Part shown: positions 37,851 through 50,571 of the stretch, piece by piece
Numbering within the stretch: position 1 is the first letter of the stretch
Layout: each line of letters starts with the position of its first letter
Assembly (NCBI RefSeq): GCF_028858725.1
Contig: NC_084774.1
Location: 6,794,001 to 6,858,000, forward strand
Direction: 5' to 3'
Length of the DNA stretch: 64,000 bases
From: Colius striatus
Taxonomy: Eukaryota; Chordata; Aves; Coliiformes; Coliidae
Position numbers and translations under genes: made by a program
Notes under the pieces: model-generated
Databases searched by the model: none
What the model was told of the DNA's origin: nothing
Seen by the model: only the letters and a program-made list of their open reading frames with translations

Positions 37851-39204
37851 ACATCCTCACAGTCTGTGCCACACGATGGTGCTCGGAGCTCTCCCTCCTG
37901 CTTTCCCCGCAGGCCAGTGCTGACGGGGCTTTCTCTGCTTGAGGATTACTGTTGTGTCTCTCCTGGGCCAGGAAACAGTCTCAGATGTGGCCTAACTTCC
38001 CTCTCACTCTCTCTCTGCCTGCTTCTCCTCATTGATGTTTCCCTCCATGGTCCAGGGAAGGGAAGGGTGAAACCTTGTGGCGGTGCCTGTGGCAAGGTGG
38101 TAGTGCCTCAGCACAGGCTTCTGCTGCACCCCACCATGTAATAGCACCATTCTGGTACTTTCCAGCTCTGCTACCCTTCCTGACAGATGCCCTGTGGTAT
38201 CTGGAGAGGTGTAGTCATGTGGAAAGAGCCTCTGCAGCCTGGCACAGCCTTGGTGTGATCACATGGTTGACGTGTCTAGTTCGGGACTATTCTGTCACCA
38301 GCTGCTCTGCTGAAAGCTCAGGGATATCTCCACACCTTTATGTAACAGCCAAATCCCTTTATTCTTAGACTACAACAGGGTTAGAAACTTCTTCATTAGC
38401 TTGGTGCAAGCATGAACCCAGATTTCCAAAGAAATCTGAGTGAAAACAAGGCTGGAGATACTCTGCACATAGTGTCACTGATGCTCTCCTGCTGCAGGAT
38501 CAGCTCTCTGTCAGGATTACAGACCAACTTTGCTTTCAGATCCAACCTGAAAGCAAAGCCTCTCACAGCAGTGCTACTCCCCAGCCTCTCACAGCAGCAC
38601 TTCTGCCACTTCACTGGCTTTATCAGTAGGAGAAATATTTGGACTAAATGGATCTATTGGGGAGTTGGAGTAAGAGGGCAAGCAGCTGAATAGCAAAAGG
38701 TGATGGGGAGTGGTGGAGCTCCCCATTGAGTGTATCCAGGAACACCCATCCACCACCACAGCAGTGAAGTTTTAGCCCAGCTTTGAGTTGGTTTTTTTTC
38801 TTAGATAGAAAGTTAGAGAGCAAAGTTAGTCAGTATTGGGCTCTGGTACTGAAAGAGACTGGAGGTAGAAAAGGGGAGCTCAGCTCATCTTGCAGGTCTC
38901 CTGAGCAGCTCATTTAAGCTGTGTTTGGAAAATAAAGCACGTGCAGTCAGAGCCAAGCAGCTCTGCTCTGCACACAAGGCATTTTGGACTGAACTGTGGT
39001 GTATTTTTGACAGATGTATGCACAACACTGGGGCAGCTCATGGCTTCAGGAGATGGGGCTGGGGGATTTGGTTAGTGCTGGAACAGAGCACAAGTGGCTT
39101 GACTGGATGCTAGAGACATGATTTTCTAAGGAAATAGCAAGTGTTAGGTGTTCAAAGCCCCTCGTAGCAGATTTCAACATCTAAATTAATTAACCTCTGC
39201 AAAC
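37851..39204. other. Intergenic, hairpin-rich patch
   Basis: Between the tandem repeat and the next CR1. The notable content is the two hairpins and the 15-bp direct repeat at 38419-38597. No gene recognised. Confidence 0.65.
38528..38558. repeat. Perfect 12-bp inverted repeat (hairpin)
   Basis: CTTTGCTTTCAG (38528-38539) and CTGAAAGCAAAG (38547-38558) are exact reverse complements around a 7-nt spacer. A second perfect hairpin, CAGATTTC-CAAA-GAAATCTG, lies 90 bp upstream at 38419-38438. Immediately after comes a 15-bp direct repeat, AGCCTCTCACAGCAG, at 38557 and 38583. No function is recognised. Confidence 0.75.
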
Positions 39205-39410
39205 ATAAGAAAAAACTATTTCACTGTGAGGTGAGGGAGCCCTGGCACAGGCTGCTCAGGTAGAATGTGGAGGCTCCTTCCTTCGAGGTCTTCAAGAGCC
39301 ACCTGGACATGTTCCTATGTGATCTGATCTAAGTGAACCTGCTTCTGGGGGGTTGGACTGGATGATCTCTAAAGGTCCCTTCCATCCCCTACCATTCTGT
39401 GATTCTATGA
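39205..39410 (+). mobile_element. CR1 3' end fragment
   Basis: About 200 bp of CR1 3'UTR on the + strand: ACTATTTCACTGTGAGG, GGCACAGGCTGCTCAG, TTGGACTGGATGATCTC and GGTCCCTTCCATCCCC. It ends with ATTCTGTGATTCTATGA, the intact CR1 3' terminal repeats. It is the best-preserved 3' end in the window. No coding sequence. Confidence 0.93.
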
Positions 39411-39809
39411 AATATTATCTTGTGTGATGAAAATAATGATTTTTAAAGTTAAATCTCCCACACACACACTTCAGAGTGCTTACCTCTCTGCTGGAGCAGG
39501 AGAGACTCGGGTGGATAAAACCCTGCTAAATGCTCCTGTAACTCCTAATGACTTTTGATCCAAACAACAGCTGAACTTTGGGTAGATTGGGGGTGAAACC
39601 AGAGTCCCCATCTAATCTGTGCTGGAGAAAAGGGAAAACAGCATCTACAAATTCAGTCCACTTATGGCCCAAGCCCAGACTCAACAAACACAACTTGGAA
39701 GCAGGCAGTGCCTGCTATGAAATGATGAGTCGAGCCATGTCTGCAAGGGAGTTCAGATATAGCTTGGTGAGGTTTTGAGCAGAGTGATTGCCGCCAATAA
39801 CACCATAGG

Positions 39810-39975
39810 CAAGATCTCAGAACAAAGGCTTTTTTCTCATGAGTTAGCAAAAGCAATGCTAGCTGCTCATGATTTATGCCTCCCTCATAAATTACATTTT
39901 AAGACTAGGATTCTGTGTCATCAGAAAAGATACATTTTATTTTTATGCAGCATATTTAAGGGACACTTAAGGAGA
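39810..39975. promoter_or_regulatory. Candidate conserved non-coding element
   Basis: Unique AT-rich block with TCATGATTTATGCC and CTCATAAATTACA words, inside a 636-bp frame without stops that starts at TTG and shows no known domain. A non-coding element is a better explanation than an exon. Confidence 0.2.
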
Positions 39976-41724
39976 ATGATGGTGTCATCAGGGGTCTGGG
40001 GTGACAGGGAGGATGTTTTTGTAATTATTGGGTTTTCCCCCAGAAGAGTTTCAGCCTGTGAAGTGGGCAAGGGGAGTTACAGCAGTTACTCGCTGATAGA
40101 TTTAGGGGAGGAGGCAGAGATCAAAGCAAGGGGCATGGTGCATGGAGATCATGCATGTTGCAGGAAGAGGCTCCCACGGGAAAGCCATGGCAGATCTGCC
40201 CCCTGGAGATGTCAGGTTCCACATGTAGATCAGGAGAGCCCTTTCCATGATGTCTACACTTTATTCTGCTCGCTGTCCAGACCCTTACCCAGCTACAGTT
40301 GGAAAGAACTCCAGTGTTCAAGCCAGGTTTGGGTACCTGTGTCTGTATCTCCATGGGATTGTCACACTGGCACTGACAGGTTCTGCCTTCATGTGGGATA
40401 TGGTCATTAAATGTCTCACCATAAAATTGCCCAAATCTGACCTTGGGTCATCCAGGGCTCTGGCCCATCTCTCTGATGGCTCTGAGCTTTCCTCCTCTTG
40501 AGTCATTGGGTTGTGTAAGAACTGCAGCTTCTGTTGCTTTAGGGATTCTTCTTAAAGCCTTTGTCAGTGACAAGGTGTGTCATAGCAGCCAGGAAATTGG
40601 GAAGCAATAGGCCAGGTGTGTTTAGAAATGAGAGTGCTCTCAGGCTGCAGAGCTGGCCTCATGACATGATCACTGGCAATTTGTACCAACATACTCCAAG
40701 GTCTTTTGTTCCCCAAAGTTTCCAAGAGGACTTGAAAAGTGAGACATTCTTTCAATAGATCTTTTATTTCTCTCATTCCCCTCAGGTTCCATCCTTATGA
40801 GCTCACATATCTCTTATTCCAGTCATGAGGAGGCCAGTCACTGATTACCAGTCTCTCAGCAGATATAGCCCTGACTTTTGCATGGTTTCCTCCCAGGTTA
40901 AACATGGGTGTACATCACCCCACAGCTTCCCTGTTACACCCCAGGCAGCAGAGGGGTGTCCTGAGACACCTGGGCATTACTTTGTCTCTATCAGAGCAGA
41001 GGGTAGCCCTGCTGCAGCCCAAGTCTCAATATCATCTCCCTTCCCAAAAGAACTTTTGCAAGCTGGATTTGCAGAGATTTGTTTCTATTACCTTTTCCTG
41101 TCTGTGTGTCAGGTTAAAAAGCTCTGAAGGGGAAGGAGGAGAGAACAGCGTATTGGGTCATCTCCATGGGAACGTCGTGGGAAGATTGATATGTGCCCCG
41201 AGAGGCGGGTGCAGTTATTAGCACGTTCCAGATCCTTTCCTGCAGCCTTTATTTTTTTTTCCCTGTTGAGGAGGAAGAAATAGAGTGTTTCCAAGGAGGG
41301 AAGAACATGAACATCTGAAACAAAAGCACCACTGCAGATCCCAGCCCTTTCCAGTAGCTGGGTCTCTGTTACCTGCCAGAAGCAAGTGCTTGCAACAGCA
41401 GAGCTACAAGAATTCTGGCAGCCATCAAAAGCAGAGGGAGCCAGGTGGGTTTGCCCAGGAGAGGACAACCCTTTTGGCATGGTGAGACAGCACCAGCCAT
41501 CCCTGGGTGAGCAGAGCAATGGTGCTTGGCAAGGCATGGGGAGGGAGAGCAGCTGGGGCAGCTCTTTCTCTGATGGTCTCAATCAGTTGGTGCCATGAAT
41601 GTTTTCTACTCCAATCCCTGCCCCGCTGGCCCATATCTTTCCACGTCACAGCATCATCTGAGACAGCAAGATGAACTCCAGCTCAGCCAGATCTTTCTGG
41701 TGCAGCATTAACCCAGAGGGTCAG

Positions 41725-41790
41725 CAGAGGCTGGCTCATCTCCGTGTGCCTCAGTTTCCTCCCAAAGCCCCGTTCTCCCTGGCCAGCACT
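41725..41790 (+). repeat. MIR/CORE-SINE-like fragment
   Basis: GTGCCTCAGTTTCCT (41746-41760) preceded by CTCATCTCC fits the same conserved SINE centre as at 2047. The flanks have diverged too far to extend it with confidence. Confidence 0.35.
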
Positions 41791-44700
41791 GGGGACTGCC
41801 AGGAGCCTTCACATATGCTAACCATTTTCAAGAGTGATGGTGGGCTGAAGACAAGCCCTTCAGTTTTACTAGAGCCAAGAATGAGAGAGCAGATGGTGCA
41901 TGACCTGACAAAGCCCCCTGTGATCTTCTGTTTGTTGTTCTCCTACGAGCACATTGCCCTGGGAAAAATCCAAGGGTTCGTTTCCAGGACCCAGGCTCTT
42001 TTCATGTGTAGTAACAAGTGCACCTATCCTGGCCACCCACAATGCTCACGAGGCCCTCTTGCTGCAGCAATAAGGGGTTTGGGTGTAGGGAGGCCAATGA
42101 AGTCTCCTTAGAAAACCAGGCTTTAGCTCAGCATTCAGCTCCCCTGGACCATGGCTGCAATTATCTTCCTGTCTCGTGTTTGTAGAGCACCTAACAACAA
42201 AGAGTCCCAATGGTGACAGTCCTCCCATGGGTGTTACTCCAAAATTACTAGCCACAAGAATATTTTAAAAATAGAAACTTCTGTTCTGGGCTGTGTACAA
42301 ATGAATCATTAATAAATCATAACACTCAGGAGGAACTTTGATGTTGCAAAGTTGGTTTTAAGCTCTGAGTGCAGAAGCAGATCTGTAACGCTTCTCAGGT
42401 GGAGGGTGTCTGTTTCCCTCCCACTCCAATTAATCTCTGACAGACAATAAAATTTGGATGGCCAGTCTCTGTGGGGCAGATCAGTCTCAGTATCTGTGTG
42501 TGCAGCAGGGTCACGACTGCAAAAGATCAAGGTGCACATTTGTAATAATGACAACAACAATAACAATGTCCCCAGAGTGACATTTCAAATGCAAATGAAT
42601 AAAGATATCAGCTCCCGTTATAACTTTATTGCTGCTGTAATCCCAGTGAAGACTTGAAGCTGTCCCCTCAGCCTGCCTGGCAGCAGAGCTGCGTTTATTT
42701 TCATTCCCAGCCCAAGCAGATGAGGGCTCAGCCCTGAGCTGAGAAACAGGGTGAGGAGCTGGGGCTGAAGAGACAGGCTCAAGGTGGCACTTACCAGATG
42801 TTAACCTGGTGTCAGGTATGTAAAGCAAAGGGTGACAGCAGCTCTGTCTGGTGTGACTAATAATGAACCCACCACCCTGAGAGCTCACTAGAGCCCTGTA
42901 GCGAGCCCAGGAACCCGCCCAGGTCAGAACCCGCTCCAACCCCAGGCTTTGGCTCTCGGGGCTCTGCCAGGAGTAACTTGGGCCCTCCCCTCCTCCTGCC
43001 ACCAGTGCTGGGTTGGGAAATGCTGCTGGTGGAGAGACTTCTTTCAGGTTTGATACCAGCCAGTCTTAACAGTTGTTCACCTGCAATATCCAACTGCATC
43101 ACTCTCCCTGCATTAATAGACACAGCTCTGTTCCCTTTCCTTCAAAGACACGTTAGGTGTTTGCTGGTGTGTTTTGAGCCTTTGCACAAATTCACCTAGA
43201 TTGAGCACATCTTTTCATCTGACAGTACCATGCAGTTTTAACATTCTAGTTAGAAACTTTGTGCACAGTTTGTGTGTGTCCCTAGAAGAGAGAGAGGCTG
43301 GGGCACAGTGATTTGGACTGGTGTGGGCCCAGAGCTGCAGGTCTGCCTTCATCCTGAACACAAGGCAATCCCCCCTCAGGCACAACTCCACTCCCTGGTC
43401 ACACTGTGAGATTTCTGGGAATTCAGAAGCACAGCTAGTAATCAGTTTATTAATTGCAAAAATAAGGCCTATGATATTTATTACTCAGAATGGGAGTTTG
43501 GCTAGCTGTGGGAAAAACTGGCAGCCAAGGAGCACAGGCAGGATTTATGGTGGCAGGGCACATAGAGGTAGCACTTATTATGCCATGCTCCCAATAGCTT
43601 TTAAACCAAGGCAAAGCTCCTAATACTTTTTGCAGCAAAGAGATTGTCTGAGAATGAAACTGATGATTTAAAAAAAAACAAAGAGGGGGAGGACAAAAAA
43701 GAAAAAGGGAATTGAAACTGCCTGGGCTATTTTCAGCCACCAAGATGAATGAACTGTAAAGAAACAAACTAGGCTGCAAGTTTTGAGTTCTGAAAAAGAT
43801 CCGTCTGAAAGCATGAAAAATCCAAGCAGGTGCTGTCAGCTCCAAGCACTGGCAAGGCAGGCTTTTCTGCTGGCAAATAGTGGAAGATTTCAGCAGACAC
43901 ACACAGGACAATACAAATCTGCTCATCTTCAGGGCTCTTCAGTTATCAGTGGGGATCTGTGACACATTAATTGTTGCTCCTTATTCCAGGCTCCTAAGGC
44001 TGGAGGCTGCTGATGGAGCCACTACAAGGGCCAATCAGAACTACAGCCCCACTACATAAGGCTGCAATAGAGACAGGAGAAGAGTTAATGCACCAAGTGG
44101 GAGCAGGCAATCTGCAGCTCATTGCTATCATCCCAGTCTTCCAGATTCTCACTAGTCCTTGTGACTTTTGTTATCATTTACCTCCACATGAAGCCATGAG
44201 AGGTGATTAGGGAGAGGGACAATCAGGGCTATGAGGAAGGACAGACTCACCAGCATAATAAACCCCTGAGACTTCTCCCCTCCAGGACCACTGCCCTCTC
44301 CACACCCCTCACAGCAGCTTAAGAGAGGAAGTCACACATAGTAATTTGGAAATTAACGTGAGCTGCCCATTTCAAGGTGTTGCCTTGAAAATCCACTTTC
44401 TGCCATGTAGTGTCAGCACAGAACATGAGTGGGTGAGTGGAAGGGCAGGGTCTGGGAGAGCAGGACCTGTTGAGTACTACATGCTCCAGCCTCAATGGAC
44501 ATCACTCGTGGCTGACCAAGCTCTTGGTGTCATTCCTGGCAAGATGCCCTTCCATCGTACCACTTACATCCATGGCAGCAGAAGTCAGCCAGGCTCAGGG
44601 GCTTCTGTTTCTGCACCACTCTCCCTTCAGCAAGTCCCAGTGAGTGATGAGCTGGTCCTGGGAAGCTGAGGATGGCTTGTGTCCTTAGCTGGGAAACACA

Positions 44701-47700
44701 AGACTGCAGTGTGGCAGCAGACTCAGCTTTTGACCTACACCACAACAGCTGAGCACAAGCAAACCCACGTGTGCGTTTCCCCAGGGTGACTCATGCTACA
44801 GCAGGTTCATCATCTGCCAGGCAGCGAAGGGGAAGTGACGGCAGCTCTGCTGTGCTGGGGCCCAGCTCACCTTCAGAGATGGCAGAAAAACTCTCAGAAA
44901 GATGAAGCTGCTGAGAGCTGAGCTGGCTCTGCACTGTGGCCCCTGCACCACCTGCCCAGATCCGGACAGATGGGTGGTGGCAAGCCAGGTCCCAAAAGCT
45001 CAGGGAGCTGCCGAGCCCAGGCAGAGGCTTCGCTGCAGAGCTGCTCTCTGTACCACGCTCCTGAGCACATCTGCTGGGACTTAGGCAAGTCAGATGTTTG
45101 CACAGGGCTGTCACCTTCCTCAAGCCCAAAAGCTGATTGCAGGCAGATCCCTCCATCAGGCAGCAGCACTAGGACCCAGAAAATCCCCTTCCAGCACAAA
45201 GCCCATGCTAATAGGAGGCCCCACAGGTCACTGAACCAAGGGCTGAAGGGATTTCCAATCGGCTGCACTTGTATTTGGTGCATCTCCTGCCTTTGCCACT
45301 GACTGTGACCTTCAGCTGCTCCCAATGCTTGGCCATGGGCATCCCCCATCCCTGCCGCATCCCCCATCCCCAGGGATCAGGGTGTGGTGGGACACAGTTG
45401 TGGTGATGCTGGTAGGGTAAAAACACAGCACTCATTCTCTCAATATGATACTCCCCTACTGGGACACATATTCATTCTGGATTAATTATCCCAGAAAAAA
45501 ATAGGAATAGACTGAACAAAAAAGGGCAAAAGCACCTTTCCATGCAGAGATTCAAGTTCATGCTCAGGCCCTAGCAGAAATCCTTTTCTGGCTGAAGCAG
45601 AAAACACTTCCCAGAGCCCTGCACTTATAGTGTCTTGCTCATAGCAATTTGAATTAGTGCTGTTCAGCTGCATTATATTCAAATTACCTGTCTAACAATT
45701 GTAGTGCATGGTCTTAAGCTATATGACCACATCTGGCTGCCCTAGGGGTGCCTGTACTGGCCTGTATGTGCTGACAGCACTAATGCTTTTTGCCCTGGTG
45801 ACTACACAAACTCCCCAACAGAGTGGCTGGGGCTTTCAGAGGCTCTGCTAAAGTTTATTAGCTTTTATAATGGTCATGGAAATAATTGGATCTTGGACAC
45901 ACACCAGCAATTTGGTACAAAGGAGTGAGAGAAAAACGAGGGCAGATGAGGTGTAAATCAGGAGTAACTGCAGAGCTGCTGGTGTGGCTTGAGCAGAGCA
46001 GAGTGAGCTGGAGCAGCAGAGTGCAATGAGCCCTGTCAATGTGGTGGGGTCTGCGAAGGTGCCAGGGTCTGTCCTTTGTGCAGTCTCACAGGTACCCATC
46101 CCGTCTCAGTGAGGATGATGCTGAAATGTCTGGGCTGGCTGCTGCTCCCAGGAGCACCTGGGAGTGGTACCTGCCCCAGTCACCATCGTGGGATGCTTGA
46201 ATAGATCCACTGAGCCACTACAGGCACTGCAAGATGGCCATGGGCACCAGCAGTGCTTGCCCCCCTGCCTGTCCTGCTCCCATAAGCTGTCTGACAAGCT
46301 CAGGGCTGCCTATCTCTACCCACTGGCTACTGCACCAGCTGGGACCCTCTCAGCTCTCAGCACCCAACACACCCTGCCCCAGGGCCAGCAATGCTGGTGC
46401 AGGCTCCTTCATGTACCACTGCCAGGGCTTTTCTTTCTGAAGCAGCTGAAGATCAATGCCACCTCCTTCCATTTTGCAGAGGCCTGGAAGAGCAACCTCA
46501 TGCAAGCAAGAGGCCAGAAGAGTCTGCAGTCTCCAGCAGTTTGTCCCATGCACTGGCATAAGGGGACTTTCCCAGCCCCATCTGCTGCTCTAAGCCCTTC
46601 TGCCAGTCTGCTCTGAGGAGAAACAGAGGAGAGGAGCTATTAGGGTATGCTAAGCCTGGACAGGGGCTGGGTGAGCAGGCAGGGGCTCTGGGTGCTAGGG
46701 GTGGACTGAGCCACACCACGAGCTGTGCGAGGAGCCATTGACTGGGAGCTTTCAGCCACAAAGCCACTTATCCATCCATGCACATGTGCTCTCCACGCTG
46801 GCTCCATCACAACAAAGCAGCCCCTGTTCTGCATGCCGTCCCCAGCTCCTCCCCAGGCTCTGTCCCAGTCACTGCTGGATTTATGAATGAGTCTCCTGCT
46901 CTAGTGGCAGCAGGCCCTGCCAGCCCAGGGCAGCTCAGTCCAGGGACGGAGGTATAGCAGGATTCTGCAGCTGTCAGGAGCAGCACGTGATGGGGAAGGC
47001 AGAGCTTTGCAGTGCACAGCCCTCATCCCATGGAGGGCACAGTGTCATACTCCCCTCTTAGCCCCAGCCTGGCCCCATGCCCACTTGCTGGGGGCTATTT
47101 TGGATTATAACTTGTGAGCTGCCTGTGCCAGGTTGCCAGCTGGCATAGCTGCAAGGGAAACAGCTCCTGAGCCCTCACGTCCTGGCGCAGCAGCAAAGCC
47201 AACGTTAGTGCTGCTTCCCTCTGCTATGTTGGGCTGGAAACTCAGGCCATGGAAGGGCTTTCCTGGGAGAGAGGCATCCTCACTGCAGTGCCAGGACCTC
47301 AGGCAAGTGGGCAATGCCAACAGCTGCCCTGCAACTCGTCTGCATGGCCATGTTCAGTGCTTTGTGGTTTTTCTACTAATGAACACAATACAGATGAAGG
47401 ATGGCTCATTTCAGCACGCTTTGTGCAAAAGGAAGATACGAGCTGGCAAGGCACTTGGCAGCGTCACATGCTCAAGACACATCATGTAAAACCGTCAGGG
47501 ACAGCCCATTTGCTTGCCCAACACATTGTGTGCCCACAGCTCTGCCCATACTCCTGAGAAAACCCTTTCAGCACCTTTCTTCGACAGGTCAGGGCTCAGC
47601 AGCATCAAGTTGTCCAAGCACTGAACTCTCTTATGCTTAAAATGTTTTCTTCTGGAGTGGATACACAGCACCCACAGGCTTCCAGGAGCCAGGAGTTCAC

Positions 47701-50534
47701 CCTTTCCTTTCAGGCCTAGATGCTCTCTTCAGCTGAGCAGCCACTCTGGTCTCATCTGTATCTTTCCCTCTGCAAGCCTGGCTTGGGAGCCTGTCCTGGA
47801 GTCCTGTGAACAGTAACAAATCTTTCTTGCATGCTTCAAGTGGTTTGGATCAGCTGCTGTGCCAGCAGCTGGCCAGGGTATTCATGTTTGGTTTTTCCTT
47901 TTTCATCTAGATAACTCTAAGTGTGATCATCAAAAATCCATTCCCAGGACTGCAGGGGTTGAGGCCTTTGTGGGCAGCATGAATGGAAATCGCTGCTCAT
48001 TGGCATCTGGTGGCTGTGTAGCCTCATATCCAGTTCTACTCCTTCCTTCTGCATCTGGGAGGTCTTTGAAAAAGAAAAGGAGTCAAGTAGCAGCCAGAGC
48101 TAGGGCTCAGCTCAGGAATGAGGAAGGAGTGATTGGTTTCTCACTTGCCTTGGTGCCTGTAAGCAGACAACAGTTGTCATGCATCTCCATCCTCTCCTGA
48201 AACTTTTCGCCCTCTTATATCTATATCTCCCTTATGATTTTCCTGCTGTCACCCCCAGCCACTCCTCTCAGAGCCACAGCCCCATGGCTGCTCACAACAG
48301 CCCCTGCAATGGCCTGTGGGCTCGCAGCACCTCTTGTCTATCCCTGGAGGAAGGCACATGTCCCAGTCCATGGCAGCAGAAACTCAGGGAGACCAAGAGC
48401 TGGACAAAAACACTGCTGCTGATTTCCCACACCAGCTCCAGCCTCCAAAGAGACATGGTCTGTTGGCTCCTTGTTTCTTCTGTTTACAGGACTGTTTCAC
48501 GTCCATGTGGCTGGGCTGGGATATGAGCTATGCTACCACTCTGCTTTCATGTAAACACATTGGCTCCACTGGCTGCAGGAAAAGATGTTTAAACCTACAT
48601 CTCAAACCTTCTGCTTAGGGCTGGCTAATCCTGATGGAGGCCTTAGGAAGTTGCTCTGCGTCATAGCCTGCTGCCAGGTGATCTTGGGGCTATGTGGAAG
48701 AAACTCTCACACACAGCAAGAGAGGCTTCCTGATGTGACATCAGAAGCCCCAATCCTGCACCCAGCTGCCTGTGTCTGTGCCCAGACCTGCTGCACCCCC
48801 AGCTTGCAGAGCAGGCACCAGGGGCTGATTGCACAGAGCTTCTTGCAGCTGAAAAGTAGCAAAAAAAAATAAGCACATCCTCATCAGCATTGAGCAGTAG
48901 GCCTTAGATGAAGTTAAATAACAACTTAGCTGATTATCCATGTTTGTGTGCCATCTCCATAGCATCTGAGCCCTCTAAAGCCATGATGATTTCTGTTCAT
49001 CCCTCATATACAGCAATAGGTGATGTTGACGTAAATGTAGATGGTACTGACCTAATACTAGATCTGTTGGACAATCCTCTTGCTAGTTATGGTCTATGCT
49101 GTTGTCCATCTTCCACAACCAGACATGGCTAAGTCCATGATCAGGGTCCAGAGGTTACCACCACCAGAAGTTTCTCCCACCACCTTTCTTGGCCACCTTG
49201 ACACAGAGAGTCACCACATCTTCCCTCCCCACAGCTCACCTGTTCCATTCTCCAGTTTGGTCCAGAAAAAGATGAGTGCTAAAGGAAAAACTTTTTATAT
49301 TATTACTATTTTTAAGTCCTTGTTTTGTTTCTCTGACTTAAACCTATAATTCCACAGTAGTTGACACGTCCCTTAGCACAGAGATGTGCTCACATAAGGT
49401 CTAATCACTGATCTAATTAAATTGATTTGCCACTGTGTTGAATCAGTGCAGCTATATTGAGCACATCAGATCTATGTTTCTGTACCACCTCATCACAAAA
49501 AATTATAGTAAAAAGCACCTTCAAGACATCAGTGCTGAGAATTCAAACAGAAAGTGACATTTATTATTTTCAACTCAGTCTCATTATTTCTGGGATGTGG
49601 ATTTTTGAATGGGGCTATGAAATCCTCAGCATTGGCAATATTCATCTGACATGTCATGAAGATCTCTATAGGACATGCAAACATTCATCAATATTCCTGA
49701 AGGGTCTAAGGAGTTTACAAATTTGAAGCCCATTGAAGGTGCCAACTCTCTTTTAAAAATAAAGGAGGGGAGGAAAAAAGCAAGCAAAAGATCCATTCAC
49801 TGTGTGAAAAATCAGTTTCACAAGTATTTTTATCCATTATTTGAGATTGATTATTGTTTCCTCATAAAGTATTTTCATTACTTCCTCCCTAAGAAAATTA
49901 CTTTAAAGAAGTTATTTCCACTTGAGGTTTTGGTGGATTTCCTGATCAGGGGTTCATGCTTAGGCTTTCACAGCTCTATTACAGTACTAACATTGCAAGT
50001 GATTTCAGGAAAGATTTATGTTCCAGCCAAAACCACAATAAATAAATTTCAAACAGTGATATAGACACTTTTATACAGAGCTATCTCATTTGATAAAATG
50101 TACAAATTTGGTCAGACTCACTCCAACAGTGGCCCTTTAAACTGTGATTTATAAAGTCAATTAAGCTGAAATAGCAGCTCACTGGAGTTTCAGAGCCAGC
50201 AGCCTTAGCCTGATAGCAGGACAGTCCTAGGCTTAGAAACAAACATCTCCCAGAAAACCTCTCCAGCCTGATATGATGCTGCCTGGGGATACATCCTCCT
50301 GTGACATGACATTTGTGATTGGCATCCATCGGTGCCTGTGCTGCATGGGTGCATGGCAGTCTATGCTGGCCTATCCACCACTGCAATTCAGTGAGCACAG
50401 CCACAGCTGAAAGCAATCACCCAAAAGTCTGTGCCAGAGCAGGAACCAAGCAGCTCTTGAAGCCCTGTGAGCACAGGACTTTCCTGCCTTGCTGAGAAGC
50501 ACCACCCAACCCACAATAAAGCCACATATCATCT

Positions 50535-50571
50535 CCTGACTAAGGTGTGAGCAATTCACACCTCAGTCAGG
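50535..50571. promoter_or_regulatory. 37-bp near-perfect palindrome with two T-box-like half-sites
   Basis: The left arm CCTGACTAAGGTGTGA (50535-50550) and right arm TCACACCTCAGTCAGG (50556-50571) pair at 15 of 16 positions around the 5-nt loop GCAAT; only A50542/C50564 fails. The inner 8-bp arms, AGGTGTGA and TCACACCT, are each the T-box half-site, arranged everted with a 5-bp gap. Function is inferred: a T-box factor site or a hairpin-forming element. Confidence 0.5.

Larger units (their letters stand above)
39411..50534. other. Intergenic, no gene seen
   Basis: Unique sequence with the candidate element at 39810, a MIR-like core at 41746, a short AAC/AAT-rich stretch at 42541-42568, a two-copy 18-bp-period repeat GCATCCCCCATCCC at 45339 and 45357, and an AT-rich block at 49260-50060. 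Several frames of 100-210 codons exist on both strands; none is recognisable as protein. Confidence 0.62.

Noticed and set aside
39775..40410. 211-codon open frame, the longest outside the CpG island
   Set aside because: It starts at TTG, has no domain or recognisable similarity, and a frame of this length is near the upper range expected by chance in 64 kb. A spliced exon cannot be formally excluded.
34958..44798. Shared 12-mer TGACTCATGCTA (44787-44798, and reverse at 34958-34969) as a Maf recognition element
   Set aside because: Both contain an AP-1 core, but the flanking bases do not fit the MARE or the TGACnnnGC antioxidant element, and two matches 10 kb apart are plausible by chance.
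49675..50064. 129-codon Lys/Phe-rich frame in AT-rich DNA
   Set aside because: No recognisable family, no promoter or splice context; the composition reflects AT-rich sequence.
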